Positions 17,504-33,194 of a stretch of 64,000 nucleotides of DNA are shown here, one piece after another. The number at the start of each line of letters is the position of its first letter. The first letter of the stretch is position 1. Made by a program: the position numbers and the translations under genes. The stretch covers positions 1 to 64,000 of the forward strand of contig JAKSNA010000009.1 of NCBI GenBank assembly GCA_024400295.1, given 5' to 3'. Origin of the DNA: Bacteroidales bacterium (lineage in GTDB: Bacteria > Bacteroidota > Bacteroidia > Bacteroidales > F082). The notes beneath the pieces were generated by a model that worked only from the letters and a program-made list of their open reading frames with translations, was not told the DNA's origin and did no database searches.

Positions 17504-18838
17504 ATGATATTCAAACGGAAAATATACGATGTCATGCTCCAATGGAAAAAGGAGATGAACGGCAAAAGTGCAATTATGATAGAAGGTCCACGACGCGTAG
17601 GAAAGTCAACAATTGTTGAAAACTTCGCACAAAATGAATACGATTCATATTTGCTGATTGATTTCTCAAAAGCCCCAAAAGAAGTGTTTTCGCTTTTCGA
17701 CGACATCTCCGATTTGAATTATGTTTTTCTGCGTTTCAAACTGTTGTACGGCGTGCAACTGTTTGAACGCAAGTCAGCTATAATTTTTGATGAAATACAG
17801 GAATGTCCCAAAGCAAGGCAAGCGATAAAGCATCTTGTCAAAGACGGGCGTTATGATTATATTGAAACAGGCTCTCTTATTTCCATTAAAAAGAATGTGA
17901 AAAACATAATAATTCCGAGCGAAGAGACAAAACTAAATCTGAATCCGATGGATTATGAGGAGTTTCTGTGGGCGCTGGGAGACACGACAACGACACCTCT
18001 TCTCAAGGATGTTTTTGAAAGAAAAGAGTCGCTCGGAGATGGCGTCAACCGCAAACTGATGCGCAATTTCCGGCTTTATATGCTGATTGGTGGAATGCCT
18101 CAAGCGGTAGAATCATATCTTAATTCAAACGATTTAGGCATCGTTGACAAAACCAAGCGAAACATCATACAGCTTTATGAAGACGACTTCAAGAAACTCG
18201 ACCAGTCGGGCAGAATATCAACACTTTTTGATGCGATTCCATCAGAACTCAATAAAAACTCATCAAGATACCAGATTACCAGCGTTATTGGTGGTAGTAC
18301 CAGCTCTACGGTTGAAAATCAATTGATTGCGGAACTCAATGATTCCAAAACCATAAACATGGCATATCATGCCAACGACCCGGGCGTAGGTCTTTCGTTA
18401 AATATGGACATAAATAAATATAAAATGTTTGTGTGCGACACGGGGCTTTTTGTAACGCTTGCATTCAAAGACATGGAATTTACGGAAAACATTATATATC
18501 AGAAACTTTTGAGCGATAAACTTGACGCAAATCTCGGTTATGTTTATGAAAATGTCGTTGCGCAAATGCTTAAAGCCAAGGGCGACAACCTGTTTTATTA
18601 CACCTTCCCAACCGGAAGCGGCAGCCACAATTATGAAATCGACTTTATTTTGTCAAGAAACGGCAAGATATGTCCTGTCGAAGTTAAGTCATCGAGTTAC
18701 AAACGCCACGTTTCAATGGATAGCTTCTGTGAGAAATTCAGTGGCAGAATCGATGAAAAATACTTGGTCTATACGAAGGATTTAAAGAAAGAAAACGGCG
18801 TAACTTATTTGCCGGTTTATATGACACAGTTCCTTTGA
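17504..18838 (+). CDS. AAA ATPase with DUF4143 domain
   Basis: A 444-residue cytoplasmic protein of the AAA_14/DUF4143 family. Walker A is GPRRVGKST (residues 28-36), Walker B is IIFDEIQECP (about 91-100), and the C-terminal DUF4143 part contains YEIDFILSRNGKICPVEVKSS, a D...ExK nuclease-like core. ATG 17504 (MIFKRKIYDVML) is chosen because the promoter lies between it and the longer frame's ATG 17426. Members are abundant in Bacteroidota and archaea, often in multiple copies; their role is unknown and I do not propose one. The gene is bracketed by 90-bp direct repeats, preceded by a tandem array and followed by a terminator within a small inverted-repeat element, which suggests a transferable unit. 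Confidence 0.88.
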   Translation: MIFKRKIYDVMLQWKKEMNGKSAIMIEGPRRVGKSTIVENFAQNEYDSYLLIDFSKAPKEVFSLFDDISDLNYVFLRFKLLYGVQLFERKSAIIFDEIQECPKARQAIKHLVKDGRYDYIETGSLISIKKNVKNIIIPSEETKLNLNPMDYEEFLWALGDTTTTPLLKDVFERKESLGDGVNRKLMRNFRLYMLIGGMPQAVESYLNSNDLGIVDKTKRNIIQLYEDDFKKLDQSGRISTLFDAIPSELNKNSSRYQITSVIGGSTSSTVENQLIAELNDSKTINMAYHANDPGVGLSLNMDINKYKMFVCDTGLFVTLAFKDMEFTENIIYQKLLSDKLDANLGYVYENVVAQMLKAKGDNLFYYTFPTGSGSHNYEIDFILSRNGKICPVEVKSSSYKRHVSMDSFCEKFSGRIDEKYLVYTKDLKKENGVTYLPVYMTQFL

Positions 18839-18843
18839 CTTTC

Positions 18844-18985
18844 ATTGCTGTCCGATAAAATGTGTAATTTCCCACATGCAATTTTTGACTTTGTTGGCGC
18901 AGCGAAAATAACACAAAGGGCTTACTTTCCAAACGGAAATCAGCCCTTATTTTTTGACCTCAAAAAAGTTTTATCGGACAGTAAT
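18844..18985. repeat. 142-bp MITE-like element with 17-bp inverted ends
   Basis: The left end (18844-18860) and the complement of the right end (18969-18985) match at 16 of 17 positions; the core is CTGTCCGATAAAA. It begins 5 bases after the AAA/DUF4143 stop and ends 1 base before direct-repeat copy B. It encodes no protein and contains the terminator hairpin. No target-site duplication is evident. Confidence 0.6.
18916..18956 (+). terminator. terminator of AAA/DUF4143 gene
   Basis: AAGGGCT pairs with AGCCCTT (18916-18922 with 18942-18948), with an inner TTTCC/GGAAA helix, followed by ATTTTTT. It lies inside the inverted-repeat element. Confidence 0.75.
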
Positions 18986-18986
18986 A

Positions 18987-19076
18987 ATTGGAAAATTGTA
19001 ACGTACAGAACGCAATCGCACGAAGCCGCAGACCACAAAAAGCAACGAAATGAGATAAAAAAGACGTAGCTACGTC
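18987..19076. repeat. 90-bp direct repeat, copy B
   Basis: Second copy of 17177-17266. It ends in a perfect 14-base palindrome GACGTAGCTACGTC (19063-19076) that on the minus strand is followed by TTTTTT, so it may act as a terminator for the RHS fragment. Confidence 0.9.
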
Positions 19077-19126
19077 AATTTCTGTAAAAAACTCAAAGAA
19101 CAATGACCCCGCTCTCAAAACTCCAC

Positions 19127-19396
19127 TCAGAAACAACGGGAAGCCTCCCCGCTCGGGTCGGTGAACCTTAACGGGTTGTTCAGGCAATACGCGTACCTGT
19201 TGAAGTTCTGCGAGTTGTCGGGGCACTGGATGAAGTTGTCGGGCGAGAGGAACGACGACATCTGCGGGTCGTACACGCGGCCGTTCATGTTTATGAGACC
19301 GAAGGCGTAGAGATGCTCGTGGCCCGTGAAGCCGCGGTCGAACAGGGGTTCGTCGGTGCAATCAGTGTCGTATATGAACATCTCTTCAGGCATCAT
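19127..19396 (-). pseudogene. orphan RHS-repeat core tip
   Basis: An 89-residue frame that matches only the end of the RHS repeat-associated core: GHEHLYAFGLINMNGRVYDP, then FLSPDNFIQ and RYAYCLNNPLRFTDPSG, stopping just after the DPSGE hinge with no toxin domain. The thousand or more residues of RHS shell normally upstream are absent. Still, a minus-strand TAACTTTG (19420-19427) sits at promoter distance from ATG 19396, so it may be transcribed. It is a leftover of a rearranged RHS locus or a displaced donor tip. Confidence 0.75.
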
Positions 19397-19419
19397 CCCG
19401 GTCTTTTTCTTTCGCGGTG

Positions 19420-19427
19420 CAAAGTTA
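19420..19427 (-). promoter_or_regulatory. -7-like element before RHS tip
   Basis: Minus-strand TAACTTTG followed by CACCG, 24 bases upstream of ATG 19396. Confidence 0.5.
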
Positions 19428-19539
19428 GCAAAATAATTGTACAAACAGAAACGGTGATGCGATTTTTTTGGGAAATTTTGACCTATACGCCCCAAATTAA
19501 GAAGAGATTTTTGAAATGTCAAGAAAAAAATAAGGATTT

Positions 19540-19573
19540 AAAAAAAGGATGCATCAAAAATATTGACGCATCC
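19540..19573 (-). terminator. terminator of the aldo/keto reductase operon
   Basis: On the minus strand GGATGCGTCA pairs with TGATGCATCC (one mismatch) and is followed by seven T. It lies 44 bases after the aldo/keto reductase stop and closes the six-gene minus-strand run. Confidence 0.75.
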
Positions 19574-19616
19574 AATTGTATTCGGTTAAAAGTCATCAAC
19601 TTTCAGAGTTTCATTT

Positions 19617-20996
19617 TCATTCTCTTCTCATCATCTCCACTATGGCGTTGATGTCGTTCAGCCTTGCCGGAATGTCGATTTTCTGCGGACAATGCGATAC
19701 GCACTGACGGCATCCGATGCAGTGCTCTGTCTGACGGTCGGCCTCGAGCTGACGGTTGTATTCTATCAGGAAACGACGGCGCGACTTCCTGTATTCCGCC
19801 GACTGCTTGTCCTCGACAATAGTGCCTTCGTTCACGCATTTATTATAGAAACTGAAGTTCGTCGGGATGTCGATGCCGTAAGGGCAGGGCATACAGTATT
19901 GGCAGCTTGTACACTGGATGATTGGATATTTCAGGTACATGTCGGCGATGTTCATAAGCATTTCGGTTTCCTTGTCGGAACATGGCTGCAGCGGACAGTA
20001 GGTCTTCAGGTTGTCCTGAAGATGCTCCATGTATGTCATTCCGCTCAAGACCGTCATGATGTTAGGATATGTGCCTGCGAAACGGAATGCCCATGATGCC
20101 ACGCTGTGTTCGGGGGCTTTCTGTTTCAAGGTCTTTGCGAGGTTGTCGGGGAGGTCGGCAAGACGGCCGCCGAGCAACGGCTCCATGATGACGACGGGGA
20201 TGTTGAGGTCGGTGAGGCGTTTGTAGAGATAATCGGCGTTGATGTTGTCGGCATCAACAGTATGGGCGTGTTTCCAATCGACGTAATTCATCTGGATCTG
20301 CACGAAGTCCCAATGGTATTTCTCCTGATTGTCAAGCAGATACTCGATGACGCGTTGGTCGCCGTGGAACGAGAACCCGAGGTTGCGGATGCGTCCGGCC
20401 TTGCGTTCCTCCATCAGGAAGTCGAGCATTCCGTTCTCTATGTAACGCAGGTTGAACGTCTCCCAGCCGCTGCGGCTTCGGCTTCCGTTGCCCACAGAAT
20501 GTAGCAGGTAATAGTCGATGTAGTCTGTTTTCAAGTTTTCAAATGAGTTTTTGTAAATCTGCATCGATGCCTCACGGCTCCATGTGCTTTCGGCGAAGTT
20601 CGACAGCTTTGTCGCGATGAAATATTTGTCGCGCGGGTAGCGGCTCAACGCGATGCCCATCGCTTCTTCCGATTTTCCTTTGCAATAGACAGGTGCGGTG
20701 TCGTAATAATTCACGCCGTGTTCCATCGCGAAGTCGGTAAGCCTGTTGACCATTTCCTGGTCGATGGCGTTATCTTTATGAGGAAGCCTCATGCAGCCGT
20801 AGCCGAGGATGGAAACGCTGTCGCCGTTGTTGCGATTCGTGCGGTGCGTCATTTTGTCTTTCGGGATGTCGCCTTCAGCATACGTTGTCGCTTGTTCCGA
20901 AGTCTCTGATTTGCAGCCTGATAACGTTATTGTCGTGACAGCCGCCGTCGCTCCCAATGTCTTGAGGAAATCCTTTCTCGTTATATTTTGTTTCAT
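19617..20996 (-). CDS. Tat-type aldo/keto reductase with ferredoxin domain
   Basis: A 459-residue protein. The N-terminus has a twin-arginine-like signal (TRKDFLKTLG, with RK instead of RR) running into a lipobox LSGC, so it is probably exported folded and lipidated. Residues about 60-340 are an aldo/keto reductase barrel (GYGCMRLP, YDTAPVYCKGKSEE, DYYLLHSVGNG). The C-terminus has CTSCQYCMPCPYGIDIP and CIGCRQCVSHCPQKIDIP, binding two 4Fe-4S clusters. It is the last gene after a polyferredoxin gene (38 bases away), and the two likely form an electron-transfer pair. Substrate unknown. Confidence 0.85.
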   Translation of the reverse strand: MKQNITRKDFLKTLGATAAVTTITLSGCKSETSEQATTYAEGDIPKDKMTHRTNRNNGDSVSILGYGCMRLPHKDNAIDQEMVNRLTDFAMEHGVNYYDTAPVYCKGKSEEAMGIALSRYPRDKYFIATKLSNFAESTWSREASMQIYKNSFENLKTDYIDYYLLHSVGNGSRSRSGWETFNLRYIENGMLDFLMEERKAGRIRNLGFSFHGDQRVIEYLLDNQEKYHWDFVQIQMNYVDWKHAHTVDADNINADYLYKRLTDLNIPVVIMEPLLGGRLADLPDNLAKTLKQKAPEHSVASWAFRFAGTYPNIMTVLSGMTYMEHLQDNLKTYCPLQPCSDKETEMLMNIADMYLKYPIIQCTSCQYCMPCPYGIDIPTNFSFYNKCVNEGTIVEDKQSAEYRKSRRRFLIEYNRQLEADRQTEHCIGCRQCVSHCPQKIDIPARLNDINAIVEMMRRE

Positions 20997-21034
20997 TTTT
21001 CTCTAACTTTAAAACCTAAATACCTAAAAACCTG

Positions 21035-22540
21035 TCAAATCATTCTGTGAACTTCGTTGCCTTCGACGTAAATCGCGCTGAACGGCCGGGCGGGGCAGAC
21101 GTGTTCGCAGGCTCCGCAGCCGATGCAGCGTTCCTGATTCACAATCGGGACCATCGGTGACGATTCGTCGTCGGGGTCGCTGTGCATCATGGTGATTGCG
21201 CCTGAAGGACAACGTCTTGCGCAGTTGCCGCACTCGGCTTCACCGTTGAAAGAAACGCAATTCTTTGCAATGAAGACGGCGTGTCCGATCTGTATTGATG
21301 ATTTCTCTTCTCTTGATACTTTTCTTATGGCACCGGCGGGGCACACTTCCGAGCAGGCCGTACATTCGGGACGGCAGTAACCATGTTCGAACGACATCTC
21401 CGGCTGCATCAGGTTTTCAAGTTTCGTTGATGGTCTCAACACATGATTTTCGCATGACTGCACGCACAACTGACAGCCTGTGCAACTTGAAGTAAAGTTC
21501 TTAAGACTTTGTGAACCAGCGGGTTTCAAAGACGTATTGCGTTTCGGTGCTTTCTTGTCTTCAATAATCGCAAGTCCGCCGTCAACGATTTTCTCCTGCG
21601 CCTTGACTGCGGAAAACGTGGCGAGACCGGCTATCGTTGCAAGGAACATTTTCCTCGATGTCGTCGAATTGTTTTCCGGCGACTCGACACCCTTAACTTC
21701 ACTATCAACTCTCAAAACTTCACTCTTAACTCTTCCATAGCTAATTGCTCCATGGTTGCATTTTGCAATGCAATTGAAGCATGTCACACATTTTGAATAG
21801 TCGATTGTCTTTGATTCTGAATCAATTGCGCTGCATCTGCAGTTCTTCTCGCAAAGTCCGCATGACTTGCATTTTTCGGTGTCGATGTGTGGTTTCAACA
21901 ATGAATATTTCGCGAAAATCCCCAAAACCGTTCCGACAGGGCAGATGTTGTTGCAATAGCCGCGGCCGGAAAACATTCCCGAAAGGGTGATGCCGATGAA
22001 ATAAACCAATGAGATGATGAAAATCGGCAGGCTCTTGATATAGACATCGACGTGATAGAATGCGTAACTGCCCCATCTTTCAGCAAAGTATGCGAAAATA
22101 TTGTTAATTGATTGATAGACAGGCGCAAAGATGTTCGAGGCGATTCTTCCGTAGATGCTGTAAGGCGCGATGAGAATGGCGATCCAGTTCAGGCCGAGGA
22201 AAAGCAAGACGGCGAAAACTACTGCTATTGAATACCTTAACCATTTGCGGTTTTTTCTGTAACGGAAATGGTTTTTGCGTATTTTCTCGCCAATCCATGA
22301 GGTGCAGTCCTGATAGACTCCGAGCGGGCAAATAATTGAGCAGTAAACCCTTCCGAATATTAGTGTTATCGCGACAATCGCCGCGACAACGATGAAGTTG
22401 GAGGCGAGAAGTGCCGGCAGGAACTGAAGTTTCGCCATCCAGCCGAACCAGGCGTGCAAAGCGCCCGTGAAATCAAGGAAAAGCAGCGTTATCAGAAGTG
22501 AAAAGATAACAGCTAAAGTGATTCTGACTTTTTTTAACAT
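21035..22540 (-). CDS. NapH/CcoG-like membrane polyferredoxin
   Basis: A 501-residue protein with about four N-terminal transmembrane segments; two cytoplasmic-side CxxxCP motifs (CSIICPLG, CNNICPVG) are typical of NapH/NosR-type quinol-linked proteins. Cluster-binding motifs follow (CKSCGLCEKNC, CVTCFNCIAKC). Mid-protein there is a Tat-like or anchor segment (TSRKMFLATIAGLATFSAVK), then further 4Fe-4S motifs (CTGCQLCVQSC, CGNCARRC, CIGCGACEHVC). It probably passes electrons across the membrane to the exported aldo/keto reductase encoded next. Topology is inference. Confidence 0.82.
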   Translation of the reverse strand: MLKKVRITLAVIFSLLITLLFLDFTGALHAWFGWMAKLQFLPALLASNFIVVAAIVAITLIFGRVYCSIICPLGVYQDCTSWIGEKIRKNHFRYRKNRKWLRYSIAVVFAVLLFLGLNWIAILIAPYSIYGRIASNIFAPVYQSINNIFAYFAERWGSYAFYHVDVYIKSLPIFIISLVYFIGITLSGMFSGRGYCNNICPVGTVLGIFAKYSLLKPHIDTEKCKSCGLCEKNCRCSAIDSESKTIDYSKCVTCFNCIAKCNHGAISYGRVKSEVLRVDSEVKGVESPENNSTTSRKMFLATIAGLATFSAVKAQEKIVDGGLAIIEDKKAPKRNTSLKPAGSQSLKNFTSSCTGCQLCVQSCENHVLRPSTKLENLMQPEMSFEHGYCRPECTACSEVCPAGAIRKVSREEKSSIQIGHAVFIAKNCVSFNGEAECGNCARRCPSGAITMMHSDPDDESSPMVPIVNQERCIGCGACEHVCPARPFSAIYVEGNEVHRMI

Positions 22541-22567
22541 ACTATTTCAATTTTCTTTTGTAAAATT

Positions 22568-23488
22568 CTAATCGTATAAGTCGGTTTTCTTTGATATGTC
22601 AGACCCGACTTTCGGTGCGTTTTTTATGTAATTGACTTTTTCATCGATTTGTAAATCAATGCCTTGCTTGACGTAATTGTCATAAAACCAAAGGATCTCA
22701 TCAATGTTTTCGTTGAAAAAGCCGGCCACGGCGTGCGCGTAGTTCTCGTATCTCCTGATGAAATACGGATAGTCGTATTTCTCAAACTGTCTGACGAGCC
22801 TGTCGGAGCCGATGAAACCGACGTTGAAAAACTTGATCTGTTTGTACGGGACGAGGTTGTCTTTCATGCCGTGGAAGAACATCGTCGGGGCGGGGGAGTG
22901 CTTTTTGTATTTCACCTTGCCGTTGACGGAATAGACCGCGCCGGCGAAAGGAATCACCCCTGCGAGATGGAAGTCGCCTGGCAGAATCTCCGAGTTGCCT
23001 TTGCCGTTGCAGATGAAATAATCGGTCTGCAATGCGGTGATGGCTCCCGCGCTTGAACCGCTGATTATTATTTCCTCTGTGTTGATTTTCAGCTCTTTGT
23101 AATGTTTGATGATAAAGTCGATGGCGGAAATGGCATCTTCAGCTGCCATGTAAATGGCGTCTTTCACAGGCTTTTTGTTGAAAACGCCGATGTGCTTCGC
23201 GCCCTTTAATCCAAGTCTGTAGTCGGCGGCGATGGCGACAAAACCATGTTCGTAAGCCATTGTCTCACAGAATTTTACGACAGTCGAGTCGTTACGCGCC
23301 CCCGAGATGAAGCCGCCACCGAAATAAAACAGTATGCACGGGTGCTGCGACATGCCGTCGTCGGGGAAATAAACGTCAAGACGAAGAGTCTGCCCGTCTT
23401 TTTCAGTGAAATCAAACGTCTTTGAGTGCTGCGCGAAGCAAATGCCTGCCACGGATAGGCAGATAATCAATGTGATAATTTTTTTCAT
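22568..23488 (-). CDS. secreted alpha/beta hydrolase (esterase-like)
   Basis: A 306-residue protein with a clear signal peptide (MKKIITLIICLSVAGICFAQ). Nucleophile elbow ISGSSAGA, Asp in HGMKDNLVPY, and His in ENYAHAVAGF are visible. The oxyanion-hole motif reads FGGGF rather than HGGGF. It shares the arrangement of the esterase at 2503-3537 but is clearly diverged. It lies between ligA (24 bases) and the polyferredoxin gene (27 bases), so it is probably co-transcribed without an obvious functional link. Confidence 0.8.
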   Translation of the reverse strand: MKKIITLIICLSVAGICFAQHSKTFDFTEKDGQTLRLDVYFPDDGMSQHPCILFYFGGGFISGARNDSTVVKFCETMAYEHGFVAIAADYRLGLKGAKHIGVFNKKPVKDAIYMAAEDAISAIDFIIKHYKELKINTEEIIISGSSAGAITALQTDYFICNGKGNSEILPGDFHLAGVIPFAGAVYSVNGKVKYKKHSPAPTMFFHGMKDNLVPYKQIKFFNVGFIGSDRLVRQFEKYDYPYFIRRYENYAHAVAGFFNENIDEILWFYDNYVKQGIDLQIDEKVNYIKNAPKVGSDISKKTDLYD

Positions 23489-23512
23489 AATAACTTGATA
23501 TTTTTAAATGTG

Positions 23513-26942
<3,430 letters not shown>

Positions 26943-26944
26943 GA

Positions 26945-27169
26945 CTATTTCTTTTCATACAGACATTCAATATTGTGACCTTGTGGGTTGATATGTGTGT
27001 CGGTCTTGTAATATTTGTCCCAATCATTGCAGTCGCTCTTGGAGTATGAATTGTACATTACTGCTGATGAATTTGTTGTGTAATTATAACAAACACACTG
27101 CTTTTCGCATGATGAGAGAAACAATCCGGTGAATACTGATGCAATCAGGCAAATGACTAATTTTTTCAT
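26945..27169 (-). CDS. small lipoprotein, unknown function
   Basis: A 74-residue protein with a lipoprotein signal and lipobox LSSC (Cys20), followed by a short Cys- and Tyr-rich tail (CEKQCVCYNY, CNDWDKYY, IECLYEKK) with three further cysteines that could form disulfides. It has its own promoter and starts the six-gene minus-strand run. I do not recognise a family. Confidence 0.7.
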   Translation of the reverse strand: MKKLVICLIASVFTGLFLSSCEKQCVCYNYTTNSSAVMYNSYSKSDCNDWDKYYKTDTHINPQGHNIECLYEKK

Positions 27170-27192
27170 ATTAATTTTGAATATTCAATGCG

Positions 27193-27200
27193 CAAAAATA
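27193..27200 (-). promoter_or_regulatory. -7 element for the lipoprotein-ligA gene run
   Basis: Minus-strand TATTTTTG followed by CGC, about 24 bases before ATG 27169. Confidence 0.65.
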
Positions 27201-27253
27201 CGTAAATTATTTCAAAAAATAATATGTTATCAAAAAAATAAAATGTGATTTAA

Positions 27254-31270
<4,017 letters not shown>

Positions 31271-31296
31271 AAATTAATAATCTAAAATTTAAAAAT

Positions 31297-32979
31297 ATGT
31301 TCAAAGGACACCCTAAGGGATTGTATGCCTTGGCGTTAGCGAACACAGGCGAACGCTTCGGCTACTACACAATGCTTGCGATTTTCGTACTGTTCTTGCA
31401 AGCGAAATTCGGTCTGGCTGCTGAGACTGCCGGACAGCTGTACGGCGGTTTTCTCGCTGCCGTTTATTTCATGCCAATCGTCGGCGGCTTCATTGCCGAC
31501 AAGTTCTGGGGCTACGGCAAGACTGTCGTCACCGGCATCATCGTGATGTTCCTCGGCTACCTGCTCCTGCTTTTACAGAAAGATGCCAGCGGTGGTGTCG
31601 CGTTGACAATGATGATTATTGCATTGGTCTGCATCGCCGTCGGCACGGGACTTTTCAAAGGAAACCTTCAGGTCATGGTCGGAAATCTCTACGACGACCC
31701 GATGTACGCGGCCAAGCGCGACGGCGGCTTCAGCCTGTTCTACATGGCAATCAACATCGGCTCGATGTTCGCGCCGACGACAGCCACCGCAGTCACAAAC
31801 TCCTTCCTCGCCAAGAGCGGTTTCACCTACGACGCTAACATCCCGTCGTTAGCTCACCAGTTCCTTGACGGAACGATTACCACCGACGGCATGACACGTC
31901 TTGAGGCGCTCGCGGCAAGCCAAAGCAGTTTCGCCGGTGACATGACGACTTTCTGTAACAGCTACATCGACTCATTGTCAAATGCTTACAGCTACGGATT
32001 CGGCGTGGCTTGCTTGTCGTTGATTTTGTCGATTGGCATCTATTTCGGCTTCCGCCGTCTGTTCAAGCATGTCGATGTCCGCAAAGACGCAAAAACCGCC
32101 GCCACCGAAAATGTCGCAGAACTTACTCCGAAACAGACGAAAGAGCGCGTCGTGGCACTCTGCCTCGTTTTCGCTGTTGTCATATTCTTCTGGATGGCGT
32201 TCCAGCAAGCCGGCCTGACATTGACATATTTCGCCCGCGACTACACCGCGTCAACCGCAACTGGCTGGACCAGAATCGGTTTCGATGTCTTCACGCTCGC
32301 AATCATCGCAGTCGGCGTTTACGCTTTGTTCGGACTTTTCCAGAGTGAAAATAAAAAAGGGAAGATTGTTGCCGCGTTGATTCTCGCGTTGTGCGTGGCG
32401 GGTGTCTGGTACAAGGCGGCGAATGTCGAGGATACGGTCAACCTGCTTCCGCAGATCTTCCAGCATTTCAACCCGTTCTTCGTGGTGGCTCTGACGCCGG
32501 TCTCGATTGCGCTTTTCGGAGCTTTGGCGAAGAAAGGCAAGGAGCCGTCGGCGCCACGGAAGATCGCGTTGGGTATGCTTGTGGCGGCAATCGGCTACTG
32601 CGTGATGGCGGCCGCGTCATTCGGGCTTCCTTCGCCGAAGGAGCTTGAGGCGACTGGCGGCGTCAGTAACATACTCGTGTCGCCCAACTGGCTGATTTCC
32701 ACGTACTTGGTTCTCACATTCGGCGAGCTTCTACTCAGCCCGATGGGAATATCATTCGTGTCGAAAGTCGCGCCTCCGAAGCTCAAAGGCCTCATGATGG
32801 GCCTGTGGTTCGGCGCCACGGCAATAGGCAACTACCTCACGTCGGTCATCAGTTCGATCTGGAACACGGGCCTCTCGCTCGTGATGATCTGGGGCGTGCT
32901 TATCATCCTCTGCGTGATTTCCGCGATATTCATGTTCGCAATGATGAAACGTCTCGAAAATGCAACAAAAGAATGTTGA
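31297..32979 (+). CDS. POT-family peptide transporter
   Basis: A 560-residue proton-coupled oligopeptide transporter (PTR2/POT branch of the major facilitator superfamily) with 12-14 hydrophobic segments. The first helix has NTGERFGYYTM, corresponding to the ExxERFxYY motif with Asn in place of the first Glu. The later LLSPMGISFVSKVAPPKLKG matches the second POT signature. An extended loop separates the helices around residues 170-220. It is probably co-transcribed with the beta-galactosidase gene. Di-/tripeptide uptake is the family role. Confidence 0.9.
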   Translation: MFKGHPKGLYALALANTGERFGYYTMLAIFVLFLQAKFGLAAETAGQLYGGFLAAVYFMPIVGGFIADKFWGYGKTVVTGIIVMFLGYLLLLLQKDASGGVALTMMIIALVCIAVGTGLFKGNLQVMVGNLYDDPMYAAKRDGGFSLFYMAINIGSMFAPTTATAVTNSFLAKSGFTYDANIPSLAHQFLDGTITTDGMTRLEALAASQSSFAGDMTTFCNSYIDSLSNAYSYGFGVACLSLILSIGIYFGFRRLFKHVDVRKDAKTAATENVAELTPKQTKERVVALCLVFAVVIFFWMAFQQAGLTLTYFARDYTASTATGWTRIGFDVFTLAIIAVGVYALFGLFQSENKKGKIVAALILALCVAGVWYKAANVEDTVNLLPQIFQHFNPFFVVALTPVSIALFGALAKKGKEPSAPRKIALGMLVAAIGYCVMAAASFGLPSPKELEATGGVSNILVSPNWLISTYLVLTFGELLLSPMGISFVSKVAPPKLKGLMMGLWFGATAIGNYLTSVISSIWNTGLSLVMIWGVLIILCVISAIFMFAMMKRLENATKEC

Positions 32980-33118
32980 AATAACAATTAAGGAAGCTCA
33001 GGAAATAGTGGACAGCTGGATTTAATCAATCGGTGTCCGCTATTTCAATGAGCTTACGAACATGGCGATTCTCACCGAGGAGGTGGGGGAGATGCCGCGT
33101 ATCATTGCGCGGACGTGA
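32960..33118 (+). pseudogene. MazG-like nucleotide pyrophosphohydrolase remnant
   Basis: Translation from ATG 32960 gives EITIKEAQEIVDSWI, a TAA at 33023-33025, then SIGVRYFNELTNMAILTEEVGE and IIAR before TGA 33116-33118. This is the start of a Bacteroidota MazG-like phosphohydrolase, in which WIK is expected where the TAA stands (AAA to TAA). The EExxE metal site is partly preserved (TEEVGE), but the second half is missing. The ATG overlaps the end of the POT gene. A decayed gene, not a sequencing gap, because two separate lesions are present. Confidence 0.75.
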
Positions 33119-33181
33119 CGGCGAGCGGCACAAAAACAACGTGAAGTTGAAAAAAAGATTGAATCTCTGGCCGAAAATAAT

Positions 33182-33189
33182 TATCTTTG
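33182..33189 (+). promoter_or_regulatory. promoter for putative ncRNA / type III R-M region
   Basis: TATCTTTG followed by CATTG, with TTG at 33159-33161 giving a 20-base spacer to the -7 box. Expected transcription start near 33195, more than 300 bases before the mod start. Confidence 0.6.
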
Positions 33190-33194
33190 CATTG

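Noticed and set aside
17177..19616. Complete transposon or integrative element
   Set aside because: No transposase, integrase or resolvase gene is present; only repeats, one AAA/DUF4143 gene and an RHS fragment.
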